From the NCBI GenBank assembly GCA_001940725.1, contig MDVR01000159.1, positions 1 to 16,430 on the forward strand: a stretch of DNA of 16,430 bases, in the 5' to 3' direction. A model generated the notes under the pieces. That model saw only the letters and a program-made list of their open reading frames with translations. It was not told where the DNA came from and did not search any database. Positions 9,301 to 14,545 of the stretch are shown here, piece by piece (positions within the stretch are counted from its first letter, which is position 1; each line of letters starts with the position of its first letter). The stretch is from Candidatus Heimdallarchaeota archaeon LC_2. Lineage in GTDB: Archaea; Asgardarchaeota; Heimdallarchaeia; Heimdallarchaeales; Kariarchaeaceae. A program made the translations under genes and the position numbers.

Positions 9301-10084
9301 GGAAGTAAGAGAAAATAATGTAAAATCAATGAATCTTGAGCAACTTCTCATTGGACGTGAAATGGGCAAACACTATAATATGTTGTTTTTACCAAACCGA
9401 GGAATACATTGGAAAAATTTCAAAACTAGAAATTTGGGTTCTGCAAGGGGAGCTTGGTTGTTTTACATAGTCAAAATTGAAAACGCTATCAGGATGGGAA
9501 CAAAATGGCCTTCGCTTACCGCTGCAAGAAAAAGTAGTGAATTTGTCAAAGAAGTTAAAATTTGGGATAAAACATTATTTTGTAAAAAGGGTCAAGGCCC
9601 AAATTCAAGTATGGTTACCTTTCAAGAATTTGAAGAAACCATAATTTCCACAAAAGAGGTTACAAGTTTTAAAAATAAATTCGAAGGATCAAACGAAAAG
9701 TATCAATCTTTATCTGAATACATGGCATTTTCGTTCAATCTTGAAGTTCTATTAAAATCAAATAGAATGAAAGTTAGACCAGGCAGGTTTGGTAAACCGA
9801 AGTATTATTATTTCGTTGATAAGCATAAATATGAAAAAACATTTTTGGGGATGAATTGGACCATCTACAAATTACCTTACAGAATGCCCTATAGTGATAC
9901 AAAATTATTAAATGAATTAAAAGAACTAATATTGAGTGTGAAAGACAATTGGAAAAATAGTGATTGGTTAAAGAAACTAATTCAGTTTTCAAGGGATAGA
10001 ATAAATAAACATCAAGGATGGGCATTCAATAAATTCATTTCCCTAATGGAATCTTATAATAAAAATGAAACAGCTGATGTTTGA
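3326..10084 (+). CDS. Giant single-pass membrane protein, 2252 residues, family not recognised
   Basis: A signal peptide (1-25: FILMLLQLLFALTASA, A-x-A cleavage before H26) leads into a beta-rich ectodomain (about 26-360) with six N-x-S/T sequons (N64, N112, N155, N229, N260, N301). One membrane segment follows (about 365-381, ALIIFIFFGLILVIV), then a Lys-rich stretch marking the cytoplasmic side. Residues about 385-815 are acidic and low-complexity, with the repeat DHFEEEEI/DHFDEEEI (from 666). Residues 816-860 resemble a helix-turn-helix (ILEYIAEGVDIDVIYTRTGI). The remaining ~1300 residues match nothing I know; D1178 with EIK at 1204-1206, and D1366 with EVK at 1370-1372, are weakly nuclease-like. 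The start is TTG at 3326, because an in-frame TGA lies at 3317-3319; the next candidate is ATG at 3362 (M13), which would leave a short signal peptide. The frame is open throughout. A surface-sensing or adhesion protein with a large internal effector is a guess. Confidence 0.85.
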   Translation: MVKFRNNITFILMLLQLLFALTASAHYPYENEMNRLHPNLGSNLEVKDIIEKSIVFKGRSQTYNVSHITDSFIYDPIIVNFYIYQSSLENEKMDIFDAQNLDTQLELTFSQNSSEGYMEIGNRIFTVPQYNFNRRELTVSIDPSLEFYSLRTWYNTTDKIEDLKDDENAFIDIEIQLKITSAGWGYLEPLHLFLEGELFTSRTNYLQPDDLHHPISGYLESFPRYFVMNNSVWLDHRKIYVPISLSLTSGIFENLLKTHNYTSSPTFDLFIRLRIIENQFEIDENPPDIRIYHNQKKFVSNRTSDFIDYHLDITPGIEQILEFDLYNYGYSTYFFIYSMFIEIPPLFVESLPSNWDIFWTSMKENALIIFIFFGLILVIVQNPYMEKLEYHKSPIKSSKKNISRPFVDSSKYNINQDKGDGDKASIIDPGVQKRDLLSKVKAENTEQSNSKVNHIGNWITDSEGYRISLDNYEKIEVIDDLLEKAVNRFLEKSGADYLRSNFHNRDSFSTKNNLDEESSTDIQRHIGINANDENDPANTSEFKSIFPYSHIYEREKSAKEAYELAAHTDDGDQIRYQSPINYKPNHSEIEPSNTRLEQRNNNTDEIDYGHTNPNREIEGKINDEISQKSDSQGPSTNEWNENPIDHELEDAGLEQPDIEFIDPKLDHFEEEEIQTIDHFDEEEIERKRTIQRHPDINDFFWSEDYEIEINNDRAAHEKRIDDFESAKSDVDSFTKYDHVDHEIKRKRDEIDFHHPEVETIIDQGEIKEHFKEGVDQLDDRTIAIPPIEKKVEPEKIKKTERKIAESEPTLPSFGVSDDIITEILEYIAEGVDIDVIYTRTGIDINFISLLFEKMEIAQIMYEIQQEAEFEQYHKEVDVKPHGSKVVSVDAGGSEGIEIDKIEESAEIEGFGEIEKFDPSTNLKELLEPIPVITFTQEILDIEVPLSAAHFKKVVPKAEDVDKYRRSPYIEANTLRGVKGLVKFQDAARMHFFSLVYAARKAQKVVDDMKDNKIKEIPPAWKIFAEFEFGTVHDSISNSLPSQKLHVYEYLGFHSYRTDPEINKKLNYMYQAILRFWNPGNNSFINQNIVGEWIKGNDFNNLYREKILFYPNKDEKNKEAFHLLYNQIIARIASNYFLYSNASNREIHEKIWDYPFLLKYHPRLIYNFRETDDDGTGTDIEISVLYSDDILEIYKKINFQTYRIEIKNLAKLDIEDYRVGGKPITIHKKWSVSLINKLLKIGLPGKKSDYKSLINTKTLNKIPEPVFRNLSRINYSRFINLNNIYRSGKNTNVSSKYLTFMKTEDIGAHFYDRLSRNSVNLGLNKEFNIIRGKFGFNDLFDPSVSKHYAKFRTGFHFKEEKGTTKWDVSFEVKGLQNGQRISIDLINAISIQDPFVGEIYAYHFDNVWKINPDIPPKDLERIIGIARFETFKREYQLIRNQLIELAATGVLVQLNDGQNLTLGSNLESELTLLTGMQNNQISMISQFDEGKHNYLNNTYSLIVPSYEIGGGKHLKSITVKITADTFGKPGATIMPLGGIFGNNSVSSFSLGILSSDIPEWKKLSPKSQHAILSAYSINLWDTDRYYRKTIRSFDKDSELENLNTFTNQRFQTTWMIMINQYKSLINKFTNTPTTDPLKIIYELKINEFQSKYQDSLWELLNEESPELINIMIQDLLARFVGNSPNIGISQSCSIAWNRSLNQSRIMKNKGIKDAFLLAGKSTSKTIRNIKSIINNFKDPRILKGYDTFFIDNEFANKEKLELFEKKRMDKDAYLFANIMEDFKITTLYSPYTSLYLFPDPKGGTDRIQYQSNPSNRYKDLSIKKNRKSLEKLAKTMLIKNENTISKSYNDLVSIYMDVFKPSEYYHSVFPTHGDYNKVTNNGSELKPEHLSLGRIAGVEKTGLSLTSQGNLIIIEVTNPKLLAISLRDFIYVAEAKSVSKYSDLNYKPAHISDPFLWDRWLGKFESRADLTDKNLNLIPVYDETNDPPLRFALEVRENNVKSMNLEQLLIGREMGKHYNMLFLPNRGIHWKNFKTRNLGSARGAWLFYIVKIENAIRMGTKWPSLTAARKSSEFVKEVKIWDKTLFCKKGQGPNSSMVTFQEFEETIISTKEVTSFKNKFEGSNEKYQSLSEYMAFSFNLEVLLKSNRMKVRPGRFGKPKYYYFVDKHKYEKTFLGMNWTIYKLPYRMPYSDTKLLNELKELILSVKDNWKNSDWLKKLIQFSRDRINKHQGWAFNKFISLMESYNKNETADV

Positions 10085-10100
10085 AAGTTAATTAAAAATA

Positions 10101-10122
10101 ATGAAATTTAAAATTGTTTCAT
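10101..10122. terminator. Possible bidirectional terminator between convergent genes
   Basis: ATGAAA (10101-10106) and TTTCAT (10117-10122) form a 6-bp stem with a 10-nt AT-only core, in the 39-bp gap between the giant gene and the convergent gene at 10124. The position suits a two-way terminator, but the stem is weak. Confidence 0.3.
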
Positions 10123-10123
10123 A

Positions 10124-10744
10124 TTAATCAATATGTAATCCTTTTCTCACCATATTATGAAATTCGTGATACTTCTCATCTAACAAAATTTTATGAAGAA
10201 TTTCTTTATCATTTATATGATACAAAAGCTCTTTCTCACAATTTTCAGATTTATAATTCCTCTTTTCCATATCAGATCTTGGATAGAGTTTTAAAATTTT
10301 CTTAAAATAATGATATCTTGCATCATCATCCAAATAATGAACCAAGTGTTGGTATGTATCTTGAGTTATGATGTAGGATTCCCAATTATATACCTCACTC
10401 AAATACAAGTCAATAATCTTTTTTACATTTTCGAGTGATGTTATTTTCGATGCAGCTGCTTCCCCAGGTGCATTATAATCAAAATCTTCATCACCTTGTG
10501 GTGAAAGTAATCTATCACTGTTTAATACAATTTCAACTAGAATTCGTTCATCATCGGTTTGCACAGCTATTTTATGCAATTCCCATATACCCCATTTCTT
10601 TTCTGTAAGAATGGTTTTATTGAACTCTTCATAATCTATATCGTAATCTGGTTGATAGTACTTATCTCCTACCTTCAAGGTAACTCCATAGAAATAAGGA
10701 TAACTATCTCGATCATCAAATGGTCTGTATGTAATACTCTTCAT
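10124..10744 (-). CDS. Hypothetical protein, 206 residues
   Basis: I do not recognise this family. The N-terminal half (about 1-100) alternates short strands rich in Tyr and Asp (YPYFYGVTLKVGDKYYQPDY) and looks like a compact beta-rich domain. The C-terminal half (about 105-206) is predicted helical (ENVKKIIDLYLSEVY, DDDARYHYFKKILKLY, DKEILHKILLDEKYHEF) and could be a small helical-repeat or protein-binding unit. There is no signal peptide or membrane segment, so it should be cytoplasmic. It starts with ATG at 10744; a TATA-like TCTATATATG lies about 31 nt upstream, so any leader is very short. It converges with the giant gene, 39 bp from its end, so the two are not co-transcribed. Its coding character (no low complexity, sensible start and promoter) makes it a real gene. 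Confidence 0.75.
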   Translation of the reverse strand: MKSITYRPFDDRDSYPYFYGVTLKVGDKYYQPDYDIDYEEFNKTILTEKKWGIWELHKIAVQTDDERILVEIVLNSDRLLSPQGDEDFDYNAPGEAAASKITSLENVKKIIDLYLSEVYNWESYIITQDTYQHLVHYLDDDARYHYFKKILKLYPRSDMEKRNYKSENCEKELLYHINDKEILHKILLDEKYHEFHNMVRKGLHID

Positions 10745-10835
10745 AAATTTCCCAACCTTATGTATATCACCATATATAGATAGTATGAAGTCAATATTAT
10801 ATAAATAAAATAATATAAAAACAAATGATGTATTT

Positions 10836-11360
10836 TCATTTTATTTGATTCAACTCTAATATTTTTTGCTCTAATTTCAACATCTCAAAATCGTATTTAC
10901 CATGATATGGAGAGTTGTAAATTATATAAGTTGTCAGATCTTTCGCTTCAATCATTTTTTCATTCCAGTCTTCTCTGACTCCACTACTTCTTTTTCCTGA
11001 TAAACTAAAAACCCCTTGATATATCTCCAAGAGCTTTTTTCTTACACTCTGGACTGAGAGACAAATTTCTTCTGGACTAAATTTTTTATAATGAGGGCAA
11101 TATGTGATGGCCTTCATGATGCTAATTATGATAGATCGCAATAAATCAGATAACGGACCATTTAACAACACTTCATGTTCCATTGCCCCTATTTTCATCT
11201 CATTCCTTGTTTCTGTCAATAATTCTTTTATTGCTATCTTCAGCTCAGCTGATTTCAGTTTTTTCCGTTTGGATCTATTACTCAATACCTTTTGGATGGT
11301 TGTTAGATAGTACGTATAGCCCCTATGTGCATTGATTGCGATTGAATTAACAGGTGAAAT
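10836..11360 (-). CDS. Hypothetical helical protein, probable ATT start
   Basis: Family not recognised. From ATT at 11360 it has 174 residues, mostly helix-forming, with a basic segment SNRSKRKKLKSAELK and a hydrophobic stretch LLRSIIISIMKAITY too polar for a clear membrane span. The conventional start would be TTG at 11285 (149 residues). The frame stays open upstream, and the extra 25 residues (SPVNSIAINAHRGYTYYL...) look coding. A perfect AAGGAGGT (11375-11368) lies 7 nt before the ATT, with no ATG or GTG nearby. A palindromic TATA box at 11435-11444 predicts a leader of about 50 nt. I therefore prefer the ATT start. It lies 91 bp upstream of the neighbouring gene at 10744 on the same strand, so they could share a message. 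Confidence 0.65.
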   Translation of the reverse strand: MSPVNSIAINAHRGYTYYLTTIQKVLSNRSKRKKLKSAELKIAIKELLTETRNEMKIGAMEHEVLLNGPLSDLLRSIIISIMKAITYCPHYKKFSPEEICLSVQSVRKKLLEIYQGVFSLSGKRSSGVREDWNEKMIEAKDLTTYIIYNSPYHGKYDFEMLKLEQKILELNQIK

Positions 11361-11367
11361 TTTTATT

Positions 11368-11375
11368 ACCTCCTT
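11368..11375 (-). promoter_or_regulatory. Perfect Shine-Dalgarno before an ATT codon
   Basis: On the minus strand AAGGAGGT is followed by 7 nt (AATAAAA) and then in-frame ATT (11360-11358). No ATG, GTG or TTG lies at a proper distance; the first standard start, TTG at 11285, is 82 nt further on. The site decides the start of the 174-codon gene. Confidence 0.65.
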
Positions 11376-11434
11376 AACTTATCAATCGATTAATGAAATC
11401 GCTTGAAAGGTTACATAAATATAATGCGATAAAT

Positions 11435-11444
11435 CTTATATAAG
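11435..11444 (-). promoter_or_regulatory. TATA box of the 174-codon gene
   Basis: CTTATATAAG is palindromic and lies about 65 nt upstream of the Shine-Dalgarno site at 11368-11375. Transcription would start near 11413, giving a leader of about 50 nt. This fits a gene translated through a ribosome-binding site. Confidence 0.45.
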
Positions 11445-11554
11445 TAACAATTTCTCGATTTTTTTATACTGAATTAATATTGATATTATTAGGATTGATA
11501 AAATGTAATTGAATATTATAGAATGGCAATCCAAATAATAACAATAAATGAATA

Positions 11555-11782
11555 CTAGATGGTTTTAATCAATTTTTTCCAAGAAATGAATTGAAAATCT
11601 TTCCAAGTTTCTAAAAGCTGAATTTTATTAATTAGGTCCTTATCCTCAGTAACCAATGTTAAATTCCGTGCTTTTGCACAACCCGCAACCCAACAATCCA
11701 TGATGTCAGTATGACCATTTATAAGTAAATCATCCGCCCAATCTAAAGCCTCTGGTATTTTCAGAGGAGTAATTGTATGCAC
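11555..11782 (-). pseudogene. Truncated PIN-domain protein (C-terminal half only)
   Basis: The 75 codons match the second half of a PIN domain. TDIMDCWVAGCAKARNLTLVTEDKDL carries the late acidic residues (D29, E46/D47, D49) and the helix and strand around them. The N-terminal strand with the first Asp and the mid-domain Glu are absent, and a TGA at 11789-11791 closes the frame. I looked upstream to about 11880 in the same frame and found no PIN N-terminus. No antitoxin gene is adjacent. The GTG at 11782 is therefore probably not a true start. Best read as the remnant of a VapC-like toxin gene; a functional half-domain is unlikely because the metal site would be incomplete. Confidence 0.6.
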
Positions 11783-11901
11783 AAGTCTTCATTAAAGTTG
11801 ATCGTAAATTGAGTAAATTAAATTCATGATCAACAATTCATCTAAGTTATAAGAAAACTTACCGATTTTATTTTGAAATTGGTACTAAATTGAACTGAAT
11901 T

Positions 11902-12423
11902 TCATTTTCTCTTATCGATTAATGTTTTTCCGATGTGTTTGAAAGATTCGGCAACATTAGTTCCAGTCAAAGCGGATGTTTCAATATAATCTATTGCACC
12001 CATTTCTTTTGCTTTAGTAGTACCTTCTTCTGTTGATATTTCTCTGAGATCTTCTAAATCATTCTTATTTCCTACAAGGATGAATATTTGGTCCGGACTC
12101 TCTTCTTTTGCTTCATTAATCCAAGTTTGAGCGTTATTGAAAGATTCTCGCCTGGTGAGGTCAAAAACTACAAGAGCACCCATTGCGCCACGGAAAAACA
12201 TCCCTCGCATGACTTTAAAGCGATCTTGACCTGCGATATCCCACAAGCTATAGCAGATCTTTGTACCCTCAATAGTTTCATACCTTGAGTACGGCTCCAT
12301 CCCAATCGTCATCAGGTAAGCTTTTTGGAATTTATTATGAACAAAACGGTGAACAAGAGCCGTTTTACCCACTGCACCGTCACCCAGAAGTAAAATTTTG
12401 AAAGTGTAACTGTAATTGCTAAT
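11902..12423 (-). CDS. Ras/Rab-like small GTPase
   Basis: All five G motifs are present (numbered from the ATT start): G1 GDGAVGKT (14-21), G2 Thr39 in MTIGMEP, G3 WDIAGQDRF (61-69) with the catalytic Gln66, G4 NKND (119-122) and G5 ETSA (148-151). With 173 residues it is the size of a minimal Ras-family domain. It should be an active GTP switch. It ends in IDKRK with no Cys, so no prenyl anchor. ATT at 12423 is preferred: GAGGAG sits 6 nt upstream, it places G1 at the usual distance from the N-terminus, and the TATA box at 12476-12484 would start transcription near 12454, downstream of the only standard start, TTG at 12471 (189 residues). Ras/Rab-like GTPases of this type are abundant in Asgard archaea. 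Partners are unknown. Confidence 0.9.
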   Translation of the reverse strand: MSNYSYTFKILLLGDGAVGKTALVHRFVHNKFQKAYLMTIGMEPYSRYETIEGTKICYSLWDIAGQDRFKVMRGMFFRGAMGALVVFDLTRRESFNNAQTWINEAKEESPDQIFILVGNKNDLEDLREISTEEGTTKAKEMGAIDYIETSALTGTNVAESFKHIGKTLIDKRK

Positions 12424-12429
12424 TTTTAT

Positions 12430-12435
12430 CTCCTC
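12430..12435 (-). promoter_or_regulatory. Shine-Dalgarno of the GTPase gene, before an ATT codon
   Basis: On the minus strand GAGGAG is followed by 6 nt (ATAAAA) and ATT at 12423. The spacer and codon (ATAAAAATT) are identical to those before the 174-codon gene. If TTG at 12471 were used, this would merely encode Glu-Glu. Confidence 0.55.
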
Positions 12436-12475
12436 AGTTGTGGTTTGTTTGTTATAATTCCGATTGATCAACTCA

Positions 12476-12484
12476 TATATTTAA
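12476..12484 (-). promoter_or_regulatory. TATA box of the GTPase gene
   Basis: TTAAATATA on the minus strand is centred at 12480. Usual archaeal spacing puts the transcription start near 12454, inside the longest possible reading frame. This argues against the TTG start at 12471. Confidence 0.45.
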
Positions 12485-12505
12485 CAAACACGTAACGAGA
12501 GTGGA

Positions 12506-12534
12506 AAACTTGAGAAAAAAATCCTTCTCAGTTT
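12506..12534. repeat. Imperfect 10-bp inverted repeat upstream of the GTPase promoter
   Basis: AAAC-T-TGAGAA (12506-12516) pairs with TTCTCA-GTTT (12525-12534) across an 8-nt loop with one bulged T. It lies about 22 bp upstream of the TATA element and could be an operator or a chance structure. Confidence 0.3.
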
Positions 12535-12883
12535 GTGATTTGGATATTATCATTGATGATACTCTTGCTTTGGTATATTTTGTTGTTTTTGTGAGTTAAG
12601 AGTTAATGTTGGTTTGGTATTTGATTAATTAATTTTATCGCGTATTGGAAGGATTTCAGCTAGTAAGGATATATTCAATCATCCCTCATATCGATTATAG
12701 TTGTTTTTACTTTCGGTCATTATTAAATGATATAAAAAATGTGTAAATTTACTAGCACAATTTCATTTGAAAATTATAAATTCAAAAGATACCAGGTGGA
12801 ATTTGAAAAGTAAGAAAACAAAGTATTATTATCTTCAGATATCATAACAATCCAATCAATTTCAATTGAACTAAAAGAATTTA
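12535..12883. other. Intergenic region without recognisable gene
   Basis: About 350 bp between the GTPase promoter region and the end of the DUF4242 gene. It is AT-rich and no reading frame beyond a few codons looks coding. No stable RNA or repeat was seen. Confidence 0.5.
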
Positions 12884-13123
12884 TTATTTAGCAGTTGATT
12901 CTATTTCTGTAATAAATTCACAATTGATTCCAAATTTTTCATGATGTTTTCTGACCGATTCGCTATCTGGTGCATCTAATACACAAAAAACTTTGTCCTC
13001 ATTTTTATTATAATGAATATTTACATGAACAACCCCAAATTCATCTTTAGGAGCTGTTTGTAATGCATGTAAATCAGCTACTGGGATCTTACCAAGTGGG
13101 TGAGAATCCATAAATACTGGCAT
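12884..13123 (-). CDS. DUF4242 family small protein
   Basis: The 79-residue protein fits DUF4242: an opening strand MPVFMDSH, a helix, the strand pair VVHVNIHYNKNEDKVFCVLDAPD, then SESVRKHHEKFGI and a closing CEFITEIE. The family has a ferredoxin-like alpha/beta fold; the studied member SCO4226 binds nickel. Several His residues (H8, H33, H37, H60, H61) could bind metal, but which do cannot be told. It starts with ATG at 13123, with TTTATAAA about 25 nt upstream and no Shine-Dalgarno, so it is probably leaderless. It is transcribed away from the cupin gene across a 594-bp gap. Catalytic function is not established for the family. Confidence 0.75.
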   Translation of the reverse strand: MPVFMDSHPLGKIPVADLHALQTAPKDEFGVVHVNIHYNKNEDKVFCVLDAPDSESVRKHHEKFGINCEFITEIESTAK

Positions 13124-13144
13124 GAAGTAGCTGACCTAAAATAT

Positions 13145-13152
13145 TTTATAAA
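13145..13152 (-). promoter_or_regulatory. TATA box of the DUF4242 gene
   Basis: TTTATAAA on the minus strand is centred 25-26 nt before the ATG at 13123, the spacing expected for a leaderless archaeal transcript. Confidence 0.6.
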
Positions 13153-13257
13153 CCTATTCCCGAACAGTTAAACTCTGATCAAGAAAATGTAAATATTATG
13201 AACGCATGTATTCGATTCCTATTATTACTATTGAGAATGAGCAACATTTCACCTCCA

Positions 13258-13284
13258 TTGTGACGTCGATCTAGCTTGTCACAA
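13258..13284. promoter_or_regulatory. Inverted repeat, possible operator
   Basis: TTGTGAC (13258-13264) and GTCACAA (13278-13284) form a perfect 7-bp dyad with a 13-bp spacer. The half-site centres are 20 bp apart, about two helical turns, as expected for a dimeric regulator. It lies about 105 bp upstream of the DUF4242 TATA box. Confidence 0.35.
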
Positions 13285-13392
13285 ATTCAGTCAATCATTT
13301 AATTAAATAGTAATTTAGTTATTTGAACTTTGATTTTAATTTTGGCTGAATTAATATGCCAAACCCCTCAAACTAGCTAATTCTTTGAAATA

Positions 13393-13412
13393 CGTATTAT
13401 GCTCATAATACG
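13393..13412. promoter_or_regulatory. Perfect 9-bp dyad, possible operator or hairpin
   Basis: CGTATTATG and CATAATACG are separated by CT. The left arm contains the ATG of a possible 45-codon frame, so the dyad could control its expression. It could also bind a dimeric regulator. Confidence 0.35.
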
Positions 13413-13536
13413 CACTTCACCATTATCGATGAATCAATCCCTACGCACAAGATTTCTCATGGAATATGTGATATGTGTATTCAAAATTTTAAAAAAAAAT
13501 CCTAGAATAAATATTGATCTTGATTATAAACTGTAG
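13399..13536 (+). CDS. Possible 45-residue small protein
   Basis: An ATG at 13399 opens 45 codons (MLIIRTSPLSMNQSLRT ... NIDLDYKL) ending at TAG 13534-13536. The start lies inside a perfect dyad, and a hairpin with an 8-nt T-run begins 2 nt past the stop. There is no clear TATA box or Shine-Dalgarno and no recognised family. AT-rich DNA can give such a frame by chance; it may also be a gene remnant. Confidence 0.2.
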   Translation: MLIIRTSPLSMNQSLRTRFLMEYVICVFKILKKNPRINIDLDYKL

Positions 13537-13538
13537 AG

Positions 13539-13557
13539 AAATCACATGATTTTTTTT
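13539..13557 (+). terminator. Possible terminator (hairpin plus T8)
   Basis: AAATCA (13539-13544) and TGATTT (13547-13552) form a small hairpin that merges into a run of eight T (13550-13557). T-runs are the main archaeal termination signal. It would end a plus-strand transcript covering the possible 45-codon frame. Confidence 0.35.
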
Positions 13558-13671
13558 ACTGATGTGATCGATCATCGATTAATTAATTAAACAATATTTA
13601 ATTTATTACTCAATTATTTCATTAAAGATCCAATTAATCATACCCCTCGCCATTTGCTTGTATGCATTTCA

Positions 13672-13680
13672 TTTATATAT
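13672..13680 (+). promoter_or_regulatory. TATA box of the cupin operon
   Basis: TTTATATAT is centred about 42 nt before the ATG at 13718, so transcription would start near 13702. The short leader then holds the purine-rich AGAAGGTAGGA that serves as ribosome-binding site. Confidence 0.5.
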
Positions 13681-13717
13681 TAATAATAATTCCAATACTT
13701 AAGAAGGTAGGAAAATT

Positions 13718-14182
13718 ATGACGATAGAACGCAAAAAAAGTTATACCTCACTTGCGAATGAAGGTTACCTCGTAAGTGCACTTGGTAGCGAATTTAACAT
13801 GAAAGCCAGTTTTGAAGAAACTGGAGGATTAATGGAGGTTATGGAAAGTATTTGGCCGCCTCAAGGTGGAATGCCTCCACATATACATGCATTTGATGAA
13901 ATCGCTTATTTTTATGAAGGTGAAATGAAGTTAACAATTGATAATAAGACCGTTGAAGCTGCTACTGGTGCGTTTGTATATATCCCAAAAGATGTAGTCC
14001 ATGCTTGGCATAATGATAGTTCAACAACCTGTAAGGCATTAATTATATTTATGCCAAAATTTGAGCCTGGGTTAAGGAATCTTTTGGAAGAGTTAGCTGG
14101 ATTGCCACAGGGTGAGCCAGATATGGCGAAAGTCTCCGACATTTTTAGCAGACACGGGACGAGAATTATTGTACCTGAATAG
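13718..14182 (+). CDS. Cupin-domain protein
   Basis: The 154-residue single-domain cupin has motif 1 at about 49-69 (PPHIHAFDEIAYFYEGE: H55, H57, E61) and motif 2 at about 84-98 (GAFVYIPKDVVHAWH: H95). These residues form the usual 3-His/1-Glu metal site, so it probably binds a divalent metal. The pattern resembles quercetin-dioxygenase-like cupins, but small cupins cover many reactions and the substrate cannot be read from sequence. The C-terminus (about 113-154) adds a helical tail seen in many such cupins. ATG at 13718 is supported by the AGAAGGTAGGA just upstream. A DUF1330 gene follows 51 nt later on the same strand, probably in one operon. There is no signal peptide. Confidence 0.88.
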   Translation: MTIERKKSYTSLANEGYLVSALGSEFNMKASFEETGGLMEVMESIWPPQGGMPPHIHAFDEIAYFYEGEMKLTIDNKTVEAATGAFVYIPKDVVHAWHNDSSTTCKALIIFMPKFEPGLRNLLEELAGLPQGEPDMAKVSDIFSRHGTRIIVPE

Positions 14183-14233
14183 GCATAAGTCAGGTGCAGA
14201 TTTGAGGAATGTAATAAAATTGAGAGGTTTAAA

Positions 14234-14545
14234 ATGTCAGCATACTTGATAGCAGATATAACCATAAGTGATCCAAATAAATACTCTGAATATCTAAAAT
14301 TTGTTGGGGCAACGCTGACAAAATTTGGGGGGAAATTAGTCATCGCAGTTGGGGAGCATAGTCGAGGTAAGATTGAGGTAATTGAAGGAAATTGGAATCC
14401 AAAACACTTGGTCATGGTAGAATTTGAACATTTAGATCTAATAAAGAAGTGGTATTCGTCATCAGAATATCAAGAAATTTTGAATCTTCGAAACGAATCA
14501 TCGCAAGCGAACTTTATTGCTGTTGAGAATGAAATCACTACGTAA
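14234..14545 (+). CDS. DUF1330 family protein
   Basis: The 103-residue protein matches DUF1330: MSAYLIADITISDPNKYSEY opens the fold, GGKLVIAVGE follows, then a strand with NPKHLVMVEFEHLDLIKKWYSSSEYQEI. The family forms dimeric ferredoxin-like alpha/beta barrels, related to small monooxygenases and YCII-like proteins; its reaction is not known. ATG at 14234 is preceded by GAGAGG 6 nt upstream. It lies 51 nt after the cupin gene, with no terminator visible between them, so the two are probably co-transcribed and may act on the same small molecule. That last point is inference. Confidence 0.85.
   Translation: MSAYLIADITISDPNKYSEYLKFVGATLTKFGGKLVIAVGEHSRGKIEVIEGNWNPKHLVMVEFEHLDLIKKWYSSSEYQEILNLRNESSQANFIAVENEITT

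Larger units (their letters stand above)
13124..13717. other. Long intergenic region with dyads and T-runs
   Basis: This 594-bp gap separates two divergently transcribed units. It holds the DUF4242 TATA box, a 27-bp inverted repeat (13258-13284), a 9-bp dyad (13393-13412), a possible 45-codon frame (13399-13536), a hairpin with a T-run (13539-13557), a 9-nt A-run (13493-13501) that is a T-run on the minus strand, and the cupin promoter. No tRNA or recognisable RNA family was seen. Confidence 0.5.

Noticed and set aside
4152..10025. Many open frames on both strands overlapping the giant gene.
   Set aside because: They are shadows of one long, continuous frame with clear protein features, and show no domain, start signal or composition of their own.
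12424..12471. A 16-residue N-terminal extension of the GTPase from TTG 12471.
   Set aside because: It lies upstream of the transcription start predicted from the TATA box, has no ribosome-binding site, and exceeds the usual distance to the G1 motif. Kept only as the conventional alternative.
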